Positions 47,078 to 59,150 are shown, numbered from the stretch's first letter. The stretch is DNA of 64,000 nucleotides from Bisporella sp. PMI_857 (GCA_021307315.1 JAJSPD010000091.1:62001-126000), one strand, 5' to 3'. Notes: generated by a model not told the origin, from the letters alone. A program made the numbers and translations.

Positions 47078-47623
47078 AGATGGATTTATTTTGGGAGCAC
47101 TGCTATTGGAAGCGATGGAGTTGAGGATTTAAAATGGGTTGTACTAGTATTTTAGGGACTATGATACCACGGTTGGAAACCATACATGGTTATTGGGAGT
47201 TTGGTTACATCATTATGCCGTCTTGGCAGCCGGCTTACCTTCATGTATATTTGCTTAACATCAATGAATTTTATTTAGCAAAATGGACCACGAATCCTCG
47301 CATTGTCATAAATTTTTTTTTAAAAAAAAAATTGTTATTTCCCATTGGTGATTATTCTCCGCGATTATTTCTGTCTCAAGATCCCAAGATGGGTCCCGCC
47401 TGTAGTTCAGAGCGAGAACACGTGACGTCCAGACATGATGATCAGCTGGGCAGCTGAAAATGTTGATTCCAACACTGCCTCAGCCACACTTCCACCTCGT
47501 CAGGCATGCATGAGATGGCTCTAGCAACAATACATTAGAGGCTCTGATTCCCAAGCGTTTGAAGGATGGAGAAGAGATGCTTTCAACTCCAATATCTTCG
47601 TTTATTAGAGCGAAGCTCCGAAG

Positions 47624-49329
47624 ATGTCCAGTTCAGCGTTTCCTGAAACGGTGACAGGCGCTCGCTTAGGCGAGTCCTCTGGCTCAAATAGCTCTATATT
47701 TAGAACCCCAGAGGAATCGTCGTCCTCAGAATGCTCGGCTGCCGGACAAGCTGCTGCTTCTTCTTCTAGCAGCAGCGGCGGCGGGGACAGTGAGAAGCCC
47801 AAGTCACGTGGTAGGAAGGGACATACGAAGTCGAGAAGAGGGTGTTTTAATTGCAAGAGAGCACGCATAAAGGTCCTTTTAAGATATTCTATTACTTGTA
47901 TCCGTGGTAGGGGTATTGCTAATCCGTCCTATTCAGTGTAAGGAGAACAAGCCGGCATGTGATTACTGTGCTCATCGTGGCCTGCGCTGCGAGTGGCCGG
48001 ATCTCCAGGTCAATATGATGGGAGGCAGCCAGGACGAGCCTGTGGTGCCGGTGGCATATGCACAGCCGCTCACTACGGTTTCTCCACAGAGCCAGGGTCC
48101 TGTCTTCACGATGCAGGATTTTAGGCTCTTCAACCACTTCATACAGACAGCGTACCCGCATCATCCCGTAAGGAATGACTCCGTATGGACGCACGAGATC
48201 CCCAGTCTATCTTCCGATGTACTTCTCTTCACCTTGTCACCGCTTTTGGGATGACTAAAATGAATGTAGTATGATTTCCTCCTGCACTCCATGCTCGCGC
48301 TCGCGGCGTCCGATCTTGCGAATTCGAGAGATGCGTCGCTATATAGGGACGAAGAGCATCGCGCTCAACTGAACCACACGGCGCTCACATATCGCGTAAA
48401 GGCCATCACATCTTTGAATCAAGCCATCAATGCGCCGATTCAAAGTTTTCAGCAAGGAAATGCGATGCTGGCGACTTGTTTTTCGCTGCTGTTTCAGAGC
48501 GTGCTGATGGATGATGGACTAATCGAGTATATGACTTTCATACGTGGCGTCGTTGCGGTTGGTATACATAGTATGTACCCTACTTTTCCTAGACGCGATG
48601 TAATGGACCAGTTTGGCTGAAAGGATTCAGTGGGTGTCAACAATCTCCGTTTCCTGTTTGAACGTCTATTCGATCAAACAGAGATGATCCAAGCCGGGCT
48701 CCAAAGTAGCCCGCTTGTGGATCCTGAACTTGCAAAGGGTGCTTGCCGTTCCGTCGAAAAGTTCGCGCATCTGGTAACGAACCCGCGAGAGTTGGAGTAC
48801 CTTACATATCTGCTTGGGGCAGCCCGAGATCTGTTCACGTCCTCTTCTGAAGGTAAAAGCCTCTACCCCATCAACACTGACCTCTTTCTCTTCCTTGAAG
48901 TGAATTTTGACTCATTGATGAAAGCATACGGCAACCTGGCCAAGATATACGGGCTGTTCTGCTACCACATGTCCCATCCTGAGTTTGCGCTTTTCGTTTC
49001 TCCCACAAACGAAGCTGGGAAACTTCTACAATCCCATTTTGCCGCTCTTCAAATCATCATGACTCCGATCACGTTGAGCGAGGCTGCGGGTGGCAGAGAG
49101 GAGCAGGGAGGTGGTAGTGGAACGACTGGGCCGGGTAGAGGTACTACAGCGAGGTGGTTGAAGCATTTGTAAGTTTAGCTATTTGTCACTGGATGTAAAA
49201 ATTTGCTGACGGAAGCTCCGCGACAGGCATAAAAATATCCATCCCGAGATGAAGATGTATTATGAGTGGCCGATTATGATTGAGCAAGGGGTGGCTGATG
49301 GATGGGTGCCTTTAAAATTTGAGCAATGA
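47624..49329 (+). CDS. Zn2Cys6 transcription factor (UPC2/sterol-regulator-like build)
   Basis: Five exons: 47624-47872, 47937-48218, 48270-48570, 48631-49168 and 49227-49329; 490 residues. The N-terminus is Ser-rich, then basic (SRGRKGHTKSRRG), and the first intron cuts the binuclear cluster. Joined, it reads C-x2-C-x6-C-x6-C-x2-C-x6-C: CFNCKRARIK from exon 1 and CKENKPACDYC from exon 2. The middle contains MQDFRLFNHFI and YDFLLHSMLALAASDL, which resemble the ligand-binding C-terminal domain of UPC2/ECM22-type fungal regulators, and the end reads WPIMIEQGVADGWVPL. It would bind CGG-type half-sites in the nucleus. It lies 3.4 kb beyond the old yellow enzyme, and a link to the peptide cluster is unproven. 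Confidence 0.9.
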
Positions 49330-49937
49330 GCAAGGTTTAGCGTTACCTTTTAGTTGAAAATTATAGAATGATATTCTCCTATGTAAGGAAGAAAGGAATA
49401 TATTCAAAATTATCGCGATGTACTACTCATTTCTGACACCGAGTGTGGATTTTCCTGTGGCATTGTTTGGGTGTAATGATGTTCCAATAATATTGAGCTA
49501 CATCCTCTAATGACGGTCCGGAACCGAGAAGAGCAAGATCTGTCGCACATCGAAGAAGCGCGACGTTGCGTGAGATGCATACAACGTTGTAACTTGTAAG
49601 CTGAAACTTTCGTGGGACCATAATGGCGGTCGTGTTATTGAACAATCTGACCTCTTGGCATATATTGAAGACACCATCAAAAGACCAAAGAATAATATTG
49701 TTTCAGAGTATCCAAAATTATTGCATTGATATAGTCTGAGTGGCTTTTCTCTTTATGACCCTCCGAGGACCTTCAGCTAGCTCTCTGCACCAGAAAACCT
49801 ACATCATGCCGACTCTGTAAACCCTTTTGGCATTTTCTATTGAATGGACCGTCAATATAACGGAACTATATACGCTGGTAGGGTCCATTGCAAATGGGTA
49901 ATAATATGAGACAAGATAAAAGAGCTTCTGTGCCGGT
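49330..49937. other. Convergent intergenic region, no gene seen
   Basis: The flanking Zn2Cys6 and AlkB-like genes both end here, so it should hold two 3' UTRs. The 72-codon minus ORF is not supported. Confidence 0.4.
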
Positions 49938-51039
49938 TTAATCTTTCATTTGTCTTACATTTACGTTGATCCGCTTATTTTGCATCCAGCCTTTCCAGTC
50001 TTGGTACTTGTCCCCATCAGCGGGCCAATCTGCCAAAAAGTCTGGACAAGTCCCTTTCAGAACTTTGGGAACGCCATGCCAGGCATAGCGGGACTCCTCC
50101 GTCATGTATATAGCGTCACCTGACCTCAATCGAAGCAGCAGGTAAGGCTTTCGCTGAGACTTCTCCTCGTCAGTCTTGCGTGTGGCATAGTCATTTGGTG
50201 CGATCATGAACAGCGCATCGCATCCGATGCTAAGACTGATCAGCCCTTTGTCTGATTTCTCACTTACGTCCCGATGCATCATCATGGTGTCTCCAGGACT
50301 GTAGAAATTGACAATAGCGGCTTGAGCCTTGGTCTCCGGAAACAGAGTTTGAAGGAACCGCGCGATATCGGGCGGGAATTCCTCAGGTCTTTGTTCAGGA
50401 TATAATCGGTTGGTCCAGTCGTATTGGCCACCTAACGTGACCCAACTTAACCTGCGCTCTAAAACCTGCTTTATCGAGAGAGGCTTGTGGATTGATGGGT
50501 CCTTTGGCCTGAATTGAATTTGTGAATCCTGAGGCAGGGAGAAGAACGATTGATTCTCAATAGCATCGCCTTCTAAATATGGTAGCTCATAATGCAGATG
50601 CAAGTTTGTCTGATGTGTAGGATTGCTCAAATCTCTGTGAATCATGCTCGATAATAGAGCCTTTTGAGTACTGGGTGGTATTAGAGAGGGTGCGATGAGC
50701 AAACCTAGAATCTCGTCAGCAGTCTGTCCCATGCGGAGAAGCATGTTTTCGAAATGACAGACCTGGAAGCATCGGATGAAATAACGTGGGTGCATCGTCA
50801 ACTATTTTCTCCTCATCCCAGCCATCACCCTCAATATGTCGAAATGCGCTGACTAACTGTTCCGAGGGTATGTGCCCCGCCGAGCAAAATTCACTTGCCT
50901 TCTCAGGTATCGACAAGTCATCAATATCTGGATGGCTCAAAAAGGCTGAGTGATCTGTTCTGGAATATGTCTTCCACGTGCCTTTCAGGTCGGCTGAAGG
51001 CTGCTCATGAGCGTCGAGCGTTGTGAGATCTATAGCCAT
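49938..51039 (-). CDS. AlkB-like 2-oxoglutarate/Fe(II) dioxygenase
   Basis: Two exons, 51039-50763 and 50704-49938, give 347 residues; the 58-nt intron splits a Gly codon in LPG|LLIAPSLIPP. The double-stranded beta-helix core has NFYSPGDTMMMHRD with iron ligands His236 and Asp238, the distal iron His in YAWHGVPK, and the 2-oxoglutarate-binding NKRINVNVRQ near the end. A region just before (WTNRLYP) is the nucleotide recognition part seen in eukaryotic ALKBH1-type enzymes. These proteins demethylate bases in DNA or tRNA; which one this acts on is not visible. The gene is complete, with all ligands conserved. Confidence 0.92.
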
Positions 51040-51615
51040 CTAGTTATATCGCTTGTTTTTGTGGTGAGTGGAGAAATTATTGTTTGGGCAAGGGGCAATA
51101 GCGAGAGATATGGGGAATCAGAACACTAGATCATTCGGTAGAGCAAGTATATATATGCAAAAGGAAAAGAAATAGATAGGCTTCATATGCTGCTGCGGCT
51201 TTTGCAGATTTTACAGAATAGTAGTGGCTTGATCGGAGATAAGATAAGGGTAGCGACTTTCATGCCTGAGGTTGTAAGTAGGCGCAACCAACCCAAACTA
51301 GGCTACAACATCGATATATACGCCTTGCTGCTCTAGTGAAATTGAGAAGTGCCACTTCGACCCCAGGCGATGGGGAGATTGACATAAATCTGCTATCTAC
51401 ACCTTCCATCTTCTTGGCTTCGAGTTACCCCGAACGGATTGCATGTCGAGACCAGCCAGATGTTGTTGTAGTACACGTTTACACTTAGGAAAGATGTACT
51501 TTACTGATTGTTCCGTTATTACGATACAATTTATTCGCGTCTGAGAATCTCTACTATTCTAAACATTACAATCACTCATACGAACCACGCTCTTGCCCCA
51601 TATTATCTTTCCTAT
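51040..51615. other. Intergenic region, no gene seen
   Basis: The region holds the AlkB-like gene's upstream side and the 3' side of the next minus-strand gene. No supported ORF. Confidence 0.4.
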
Positions 51616-52416
51616 TTAAGAACCACCACCGCTCAGAGCTCCGGTCAGAACCGCAATCTGTGCCCCTCTAAGGCGATCAATTTCTTTCTTCAGCATCACC
51701 AAGCAAGTGACTACAATGATGATCTCGAGCTCTTCAGACTCCAATATACCACCCAAAAACATCTCCAGCCTACCTCCATTTCCAGCATCTCGTTTCTTTG
51801 TACCTGGCGTTCTCGTACTTTCGCCTCTCTTCAGCCTAGCGATCATGTTCCAATCTTTAGGGCCCCCTTCTCTTTCTAATATCAAGAGATTATCGACTCC
51901 CATATTACGCTCCTTTTTGCCAACATACCGCCAACGATATGTACCCCAACGACGGGTCGTGAACAGCATGGTACGACTCATGATGGACTCCGACCGGATC
52001 TCAAACACATCCGCGCACAAATCGTCATCCTTCCCGATCTTTATCACCGGGCAGTGTACGGGTCCAAACCGATATGTGGTACGTGCGATGCTGGTTGCCG
52101 ACTCATCCTCTCCGAGTACTAAATGGCATGTACCAGATCTAGTCTGTGGACGAATACTGAGATATTTCGGGTATCCAGAATCATCAAAGATTGGAATTTC
52201 AAGCTCTGTGGGTGGTCGAGGAAAGGATATGGGAGATTTTCCAACGGCTTGAACCTGTAAAATTTGGCTAGGCGCAGCATCATCTGTAGGAAGAATGGGT
52301 CGAAGCGTTGATGCGGAGGTCCAGGTAGGTGAAAGATCAAGACTTGAAGACTTATAAGTTGACAGGTAAGAGCTTGAAAGTCTCCCAAGCGGGATATCGG
52401 TACTGATGCGTGCCAT
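51616..52416 (-). CDS. Conserved-looking hypothetical protein
   Basis: The ORF is open from 52455 but I start at the ATG of MARISTDIPLGRL (52416), giving 266 residues. The body has beta-rich, family-like stretches (YLSIRPQTRSGTCHLVLG, TTYRFGPVHCPVIKIG, SRTMLFTTRRWGTYRWRYVG) that suggest a barrel fold. A hydrophobic segment EIIIVVTCLVMLKKEIDRL near the C-terminus could be a buried helix or anchor. The pattern recalls tubby/LURP-like fungal proteins, but I cannot confirm that. Single exon, no damage seen. Confidence 0.65.
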   Translation of the reverse strand: MARISTDIPLGRLSSSYLSTYKSSSLDLSPTWTSASTLRPILPTDDAAPSQILQVQAVGKSPISFPRPPTELEIPIFDDSGYPKYLSIRPQTRSGTCHLVLGEDESATSIARTTYRFGPVHCPVIKIGKDDDLCADVFEIRSESIMSRTMLFTTRRWGTYRWRYVGKKERNMGVDNLLILEREGGPKDWNMIARLKRGESTRTPGTKKRDAGNGGRLEMFLGGILESEELEIIIVVTCLVMLKKEIDRLRGAQIAVLTGALSGGGS

Positions 52417-53846
52417 TTTGAAATCCCCTTTCGTTATGTAATCGTTCCTTATCAATTCTTATGTTCTGCTCAGATAATCGCCAACAGTTTGTAAGAGAAG
52501 AATCAGTAATCTCCTCAACGGCTACTCGATCAGACATTCTAGAAAGCTATATACCAGCTCTCCATAGCATAGCCTCAAGAATTATCCCTTGAAGTGGGCC
52601 ATGCATGTCCTAGGAAGGGACATCAGTACGAAATGCGAAGCGGAGGCGATGCCGCAACCAATCCTTGATCATGCTCGCTTCGAGGCGGACGCAGGCGGCG
52701 AAATTATGGTCCGGGACTTACTATATCAGCAGTCTTGTCTTGGCGTTCTGTTGAATTATAAACTGTATCAAGTGCATGACCATCACGAATTCTAGCATGG
52801 AAAATTCGCTGTACAATAATTTGAGATAAATTGCAAATCAGAATTTCAACTAAGCAACTGATATATTGACCTGGAGCACAAAGACCAATTTAACGAAGCC
52901 AGCAGAGTCTTGGCACGGCGGATATCTTCAGTTTCCAACAGGCGAAAATCCTCAGGACCTTAACACACCAAGCACCTTTAAAATCCTAGCCCTCTAGGGT
53001 TACCAAAACTGGATTATTTACCTGGGGAGGTAGCATTTTTCGGCGGAGCTCCAGGAATAGCCTCTTCAGCAGTAACCAGAGTCCTACCTCACCGAGTTTG
53101 CATGCGACAACCACCATTTGCGAAATCGCCTGGATACTCAGGCGTAGATCCTTCTTAATTACAATTACAGCTACAGATTTGTTTCGCACAGGACGCCCGC
53201 AACATTGGCGTACACGGGTTATCGTTGCGCTCGCGACCAGGCGTGTTTAAGATACCAGCGGTCTTCGCAAAGATTTCCCGATGGATGCAGCCCACATCTG
53301 ACTGGTTCGTAATGAGGCACCGCCATATTTGGCATCAATATTCCCATTATTATCCGTGTGGTGGAAATATTAGAAGCCATACGATATTTGTGAGTAGAGG
53401 TTGACCTTGAAAATGGCCGCGTGAGATACGAGAGCTATCTGTAGCATCCGGTATCATCTCTTCCTCTGCCCAATGCCACCGACGCCTCAGGAATACGATA
53501 TGTATGGTTATCTGCTTATTGGGCATGAACAAATGTGTTGAAGTTGGCTGTGGTGTCTGTGTGGGCGCATGTATAACTGGCAGGATTACTCGTCTCAAGA
53601 CTATCGCATTCAGGAACGCCACCCAACCTAGATAAGCCCTACCCTACCATTATTGTAATCGAGGAAGATAATCCGCTGTTCTATCTCTTTCCGAGCATAA
53701 GAGAGGACCTATCTATTGATCAGTCAGACAGGTATTGTGTTTCCGATTGGTCGAGCAGAGGCTGCGCCATAATTAAGCGACTGTCGGAATCATCATATGT
53801 TGAGCATATCTACCGTATTGGGACAACGGTGGTATCCAGTGGCTAA
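52417..53846. other. AT-rich region with no supported gene
   Basis: About 1.4 kb. ORFs at 52589-52795, 52986-53189 and 53350-53622 show no family motif. The region leads into a zone of broken genes and may itself be decayed coding DNA. Confidence 0.4.
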
Positions 53847-54113
53847 GTGCTGCTAAGCCATAAGAGCACTGAAGTCCATTGGGCTTTATCCCTCTCACAT
53901 CGTCGCCTGAAGAAAACAACACTTCCCATTCATCTTGATTTACCCCTGAAACTATGGTGCTTGCTTATGGATATGTCAAATGAATTGCTCTTGCAGATAT
54001 CCGGCGACCTCGACCATCAAAGGCCTATAAGCCACTTCAATCGAACGAATCGCCGCTTGTATTTTCTTCTCCAAACCTTTCTTTTACGCCATAATATTAC
54101 ACATTCAGATTAA
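53847..54113 (+). pseudogene. F-box-like gene fragment
   Basis: An open frame of 88 codons contains SNELLLQISGDLDHQRPISHFNRTNRRLYFLL, whose first part looks like the core of a fungal F-box, with the Leu/Ile spacing expected there. The likely ATG is about 53967. The frame stops soon after the F-box, where fungal proteins of this type normally continue with ankyrin repeats. Directly beyond it begins a truncated kinase-like pseudogene on the other strand, which suggests a rearrangement breakpoint near 54100. I call it a fragment, not a working gene. Confidence 0.4.
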
Positions 54114-54569
54114 CGACGTCTCGGTCGTGCAATTCAGCAATCCCTTGTAGACTAGCCTTGAGTATTTCCTCCCTGGCTATCATCAAGATTTGCTTCCTAA
54201 CGAGTTTTAGGGAGTCATCCTTTAAGTACTTGTACACAAAAATGCGCTGATCCGGGATAGTGTCCCATGGCAACCGTATGTATGGGGAGTCGCGCAGCTG
54301 GGAGCATATGTTCTCGCAAAAACCAGAGAGTATGTCTTTAGGAAATTTCCTTCAAGACAAACTTATCCTGTCTAGGTCTGCAATATTGTCAGTTCGCGCT
54401 TTGGATGCTAGTACTAAGAGCGATCAAATGTTGCCAACCAAACGCGACCTCCGTGTGGTCTTTCCTGGATTAGCCCTTTAAACACATAGCGACGTCCAGT
54501 AGCGCCAATCAATTCACCGGATGCAGATGCCAGTTTCACAGTTTTGTGAAGCATGCTGCTGCTAGCCAT
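54097..54569 (-). pseudogene. Protein-kinase-like gene, broken and truncated
   Basis: Reading leftwards from an ATG at 54569, the first segment includes YVFKGLIQERPHGGRVWLA and then hits a stop. Further on, KFVLKEI is followed by another stop, and after a 1-nt frame change come ILSGFCENI, SPYIRLPWDTIPDQRIFVY and ILKASLQGIAELHDRDVV. The last is a kinase catalytic-loop motif (HxRD-like); the frame then stops immediately, before the metal-binding residues. This succession is that of a fungal kinase-like family often found in many decayed copies. At least two stops, one frameshift and loss of the C-lobe make it a pseudogene. Confidence 0.7.
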
Positions 54570-54680
54570 GTGAAAATTGACCGTTCAAAGGATACGAAAT
54601 GAGTGACTTAAAGCATGATCTCACGAGCACGTTGGCCGCGGCGGAGAGGGATCCAAAAATAATAATATTCCGCAATTGTG

Positions 54681-54716
54681 GAGGCGGGGGTGGGGGTGGG
54701 GGAGGGGGAGGATGGG
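54681..54716 (+). repeat. G-rich tract
   Basis: Runs of five Gs separated by single T or A occur on the plus strand (CGGGGGTGGGGGTGGGGGAGGGGGAGG). This could form a G-quadruplex. It lies 40 bp before the second MITE-like element. Confidence 0.6.
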
Positions 54717-54753
54717 CTAATTTGATCATCACGAGGAGCAATGGGCTGCCGCC

Positions 54754-55205
54754 CAGTGAAAAAAAATAGTATTGCGTTGTCTTAGCATACGGCGCCTTAG
54801 TACATCTGGTATCAACCTTTTTGGTACTATGCTAGTATTGGTATGAGATTCCTATAGAAAGCGTAGTGTTGATATGAAAATCTAATATCGTACTATACGC
54901 TCCGTAATACTAAGTACGGCGCCAAGCTGAAGTCTGCTTATATGCGAAAGCTTCAATTGTCTTAAAAATAAAAGTATTCCTTATTAAAAAAGAGTTTTCT
55001 TGGCATTAATACCACGTAACGCGTTTTGTTTTTTTGTTTTTTTCTACTTTAAGTATAGTTTTATTTTCTGCATTACGTAGCAATACTACAATATACCACG
55101 GTACAGTACAATATTGCTGATCTAAAGCGTAGTACGTATTCGAATCAACAATAAAGTACAGCAATATCGGGGTCGGATACGGTGATAATACTATTGTTTT
55201 CACTG
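54754..55205. repeat. MITE-like element, 452 bp, CAGTG termini
   Basis: The left end CAGTGAAAAAAAATAGTATT and the reverse complement of the right end CAGTGAAAACAATAGTATT match except for an A-rich difference. Internally, GGCGCC with flanking TTAGTAC/GTACTAAG makes a further inverted pair (near 54812 and 54920). The interior is AT-rich and non-coding. Short inverted repeats starting CAGTG would suit a pogo/Tc1-like non-autonomous element, but I see no clear target-site duplication. Confidence 0.6.
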
Positions 55206-55592
55206 CTGCGCCTAACCAAAGCGTTACCGACTGGTTCTAGCAAGAGCTCAATTGCCATTTCAAATTTGTCCGTAGACCTGGTTAGGAAGAGTGGTGCTTT
55301 CATGCTTAGACTAAGCTTATAACCCTGTTGGGAATATAATATTTTTCAAGAGTTCATAGTACCAACCAAAATCTGCACCCTTCTGACGTGATTCAGGCAG
55401 AAAGGATCACTGAGTCTCCAAAGAGGCCTGGGAATTATGCTCGATGTCATATTTACTTTTGATCTATTGTACATCAAGACACCATCAAATTTGGCTTTCC
55501 ACCGCCGCAAACGCCGTTGTTTGACGGTTAAAATTTCCAGGCCTAGAATTAGGATGTTAAGAAAGGTTCCTATAATCACACAGATGCGAAGT

Positions 55593-57593
55593 TTACACAA
55601 CCCAATCGGTACCAAGCATTGTGCACCACATCTGAGTCACTACTGGCTCAAGCTTCTCGATAGTATTGTGAGCTTCGCTTGAAACACATTGCCTCAAACC
55701 TCTTCTGCAGGCCTGGCGCACCTGTATGAGTATCGAACGGTCGTGCTCATGGATGGACTGCGGATCTAAAGAATCAATCCTCTGAGCCCACCGGCGGAGA
55801 AACCTAGCCGATGCCACAGCGCAGTGACGCCCTGGCCGGCTGACTGTTGCACGGCAAGTCTTGGATACCTTTGGAGTTCAAGTTAGCGAACATTGCAGTC
55901 TTAGCTGTGTGTGCAAACATAAGGGATCCACTTGACCCTTACCTCTAGGAATCCCACTTTCGAGCAACTGGTAAATATCTCGGTTGCCGATTGCGCAGCA
56001 AACCGGTAATGATTGTATTCACATACGTCTCCAACGGTTTTACGGTCATTCAGCGCAATGAACATGTATTGTAGGAGCATGATATTCTCCTCCTGCAGGT
56101 GAGCGCAAGCGTCGTTCTGCCACAGACATTCTGCGCTCGCCCACCATAGGCTCTTGCATATTTCTAGGGTTTCATTCAAGTCTTGCCGCGGACGGAATGC
56201 CTCCATTCTTCGGGCGTACCAACCCTGAAAAGAAGTGTAGTTGCTGGCTAGTGATTTTGCCAGGCAAATCTCCTCCAGTATGGCAGACAGTAGGATATAC
56301 TGGTTGAAGGTGCCAGCTGACTCATGGTAGTAATCTCGCGTGTTATCGCGAACAAGCAAGGCGTAGATTGTTTCTGGGAAGCTCACCTCCGTATAGTTTG
56401 AGGCACTAAGTCGTTCTCTAGCCCGGTTCCAGCTGACTTCTGAGTCAGCTTCCCAAAGAGACACATCACAAGGCAAGCTAAGTGGAATTTCCTGACTTGT
56501 GATAGGCATAGGCACGCCGAGGAAGGCGTATGCCAGTGAAGCAGTAATGTAGAATGCGAATACTGTCCTTTTGTACCTGTAAGTGACGACTGGTCAGGAA
56601 CTGACTAATGACTGACCGCTTACCGCTTGAAGCTTTCGGCTCTTAGCCAACTGTTCCAGTTAGATGTGGCATCCGTCTCGCGCTCACACCTCACCTGGTT
56701 ACGAATAGACTGTCGCATATGATATCAGCATGCGTCTCTGCATCTCAGAAACCGGTAGTCCCCACCGTTGCAACAACACTCATTTCGCTGATCGCCCACT
56801 GTCGTCGGCTTTCCTTGCGCGACCATATGGCAAAGTCGACCGCGAGCACCTGGCTCTGCAGTTGACAGAGCTCCGACTAGTACCGAATCAGTCCATACTG
56901 CCGCAAGTTGTAACGCGACTCCTCACTCACCTCAGCTGCGTGAACCATCTGGATTGATTTGTGGTGGAATTCGCTGGCGGTTGCTTTCAACCTGTCCGAA
57001 TGTGAGGCGCCGAGGGCGGCCATGGAGTACTGCAGGCGCGTAGATTGAGACGATTTGCAATTGGAAATGCATGGTAGCCGAGGCAAATCATGCTGGAAGA
57101 ACAGATTAACGCATTCAGACAGGGTAGCAGAGGATATCTCATTATCCTGTGGTCTAGTTCGATCAAGAGAGGCTGAGTCTAGTGGTGGAAAGAGAGGGAA
57201 GATGTTAAGATCGATATCGATGCCAAGCTCGTTCGATGCAAAATCGGATATGCATGTATCATAACTCCCATCGAATGTCCAAGGATCCGCGTGCCGGTCT
57301 GTAAGAGTATTTTGGTCGAGGTGAATTTGGTCCTCAATGGCCGTGGACAACTTTGTCTGAGCTTTCTTGGGAATCTGAGCATGTGCCTCCTTTACGTGTG
57401 CAGTGTGATGTCTGTTTAGAACATCTCGCCGATGAAACCGCAAGTCACATCCAAGATAGGCGCAGACGTACTGTGGTGATTGATGATTTAACTCGTGACG
57501 CTTCAAGTGGTCTTCGCGGCTGAACGTTTTGAAACATTGTCTACATTGTGACCTCCTATGTCCAATCCGTCGTGTGTCGAGTGGAGCTGCCAT
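55593..57593 (-). CDS. C2H2 zinc-finger transcription factor with fungal regulatory domain
   Basis: Five exons: 57593-56931, 56855-56766, 56709-56624, 56576-55943 and 55868-55593; 582 residues, all joins in frame. Two fingers start the protein: CRQCFKTFSREDHLKRHELNH (C-x2-C-x12-H-x3-H) and CAYLGCDLRFHRRDVLNRHHTAH (C-x4-C-x12-H-x3-H). The middle and C-terminus (SWLRAESFKRYKRTVFAFYI, IPLSLPCDVSLWEADS) are typical of the fungal_trans domain found with paired C2H2 fingers. The C-terminal end is uncertain: the frame stops at 55593, but a GTACCG...TTATAG intron could splice to a further open segment ending at 55346. No neighbour suggests its targets. Confidence 0.85.
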
Positions 57594-58262
57594 GGAAACC
57601 TCCGGGAACACATTTATGTTAATAGTAAATATAATTTCAGCATTCAACGTATATACAAGGACGAGATCCTATGGACCTCTCGTGAGGTTGCTGTAGATCC
57701 CAGTGCCAAGATCCGTCAAGCAGCACCTCGGCAAGGAGCTCATCATACTGCACCTCCTAGTCCCCAAAAGGCAACTTTTAGGCCCCACAATGTCGCGAGT
57801 AACATTTATTTAACCCATAGCGACGCTATAATAGACGAGAGGGAGCTAACACCGATCAATAACAAATGTAAGTGCTGAGTGTTAGTCTGGTATATCATGC
57901 GCGAATCGCCTGTGATTTTGTCATAAATCGTTAACCTTTTATACCCTTACCACTCCCGTGAAATCAAGTATTCTAAGTACGATTAGGGCAAAGAATTAGG
58001 GTGAGTAGTTGAATCAAAATTAAATTCTGGCCAAGCTAGTAGTAAGTATTAGAAAAAGCGTGAAAAGGGCTAGCCATTAGTGTTCGAGGTTTTAGAAGGA
58101 AATTTTCGAGAGATTTCTATACTATCAGGACTTTAATTAACCCTCACCATTTTCCGCACTTTGATGGACAGGTCGAAAAGCGATGTTACACGAATTGCTG
58201 TTCAACCCATTCAAGTTTCGATGCAAACAACTAGATTAACCTTGAACTGCTGGTTTCGACAT
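57594..58262. other. Intergenic region, no gene seen
   Basis: Upstream of the C2H2 gene and downstream of the crotonase. No supported ORF. Confidence 0.4.
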
Positions 58263-59150
58263 TCACAATGAGCTTCTCCACATCTTCCGATATGCATCGG
58301 TCCCTCCAGGGCTATCGCGTTCAGCAATCGCTTGCTTAAAGCCTCGCGTCGCTGCTAGTTGCTGAAAGGCGATTCCCTCTGGCGAGTTTCGTGTCAGTCC
58401 GTCGAAGATTGTTGCCAACTGTTGACTTGACGCGACTGAACCTTCAATAATACTGTTTACCACTCTCTTTTGCATCCAGAGCTGATTGATAGGGACAGTT
58501 TTGATACGATCCGTCAGCAGTCGAACAGCTTCGTCTAACTCGCTCTGTGGCACAGCTTTCAATACTAGGCCCATCGCCTCCGCAGCCTTCCCGTCAATAA
58601 GGTCACCAGTAAAGAGCATTCTCTTTGCCTTCTCAGGACCAAGTCGATAGGTCCACATTGCCGCAGTAGGACATCCCCACACCCTAGTCGCAGTATATCC
58701 AATTCGTGCATCCTCTGCGATGATGACGAGGTCGCAGGAGAGAGCGATGTCCGTCCCGCCACAGGTAGCGGCCCCATGCACCTGCGCGATTGTAGGTTTG
58801 TGGCTGTGAAACAGCTCAGCATAACATTCCGTGTATTCTTTCATCATTTGATAATCCAAGAATGGATCATATCCGTTGGTGACGTCTTGACTCCCCCCTG
58901 TCACTCCACGCTCCGCGTCTTGGGCGCTCTGCACCAGATCATATCCTCCACAGAAACCTGGGCCATTGCCTTTCACCACTATAACATGAACTTTGCTATC
59001 AGCATTCGCACGCCTAACTGTGGCACGAATCTCGCCTGGTAAGTCTGGGTCAATTGCGTTGAAACGTGCAGGTCGATTCAAAATGATTGTTGCGACTTTG
59101 CCATCATTGGATATCTCATACAAGAGTGACTTATAGGATAGTTGCATCAT
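58263..59150 (-). CDS. Enoyl-CoA hydratase/isomerase (crotonase) family protein
   Basis: The open frame reaches 59225, but I start at the ATG of MMQLSYKSLLY (59150), giving 295 residues. The crotonase fold shows VATIILNRPARFNAID, the first oxyanion loop GPGFCGGYDL, a long loop, and the second oxyanion loop HGAATCGGTDIALSCDLVI. RIGYTATRVWG and LDEAVRLLTDRI follow. The usual catalytic Glu positions read as Thr and Val-Trp-type residues, so hydratase activity is uncertain and isomerase or hydrolase chemistry on a CoA thioester is possible. It ends SSL, a weak PTS1-like tripeptide. It is divergent from a dead acyl-CoA ligase 195 bp away. Confidence 0.92.
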   Translation of the reverse strand: MMQLSYKSLLYEISNDGKVATIILNRPARFNAIDPDLPGEIRATVRRANADSKVHVIVVKGNGPGFCGGYDLVQSAQDAERGVTGGSQDVTNGYDPFLDYQMMKEYTECYAELFHSHKPTIAQVHGAATCGGTDIALSCDLVIIAEDARIGYTATRVWGCPTAAMWTYRLGPEKAKRMLFTGDLIDGKAAEAMGLVLKAVPQSELDEAVRLLTDRIKTVPINQLWMQKRVVNSIIEGSVASSQQLATIFDGLTRNSPEGIAFQQLAATRGFKQAIAERDSPGGTDAYRKMWRSSL

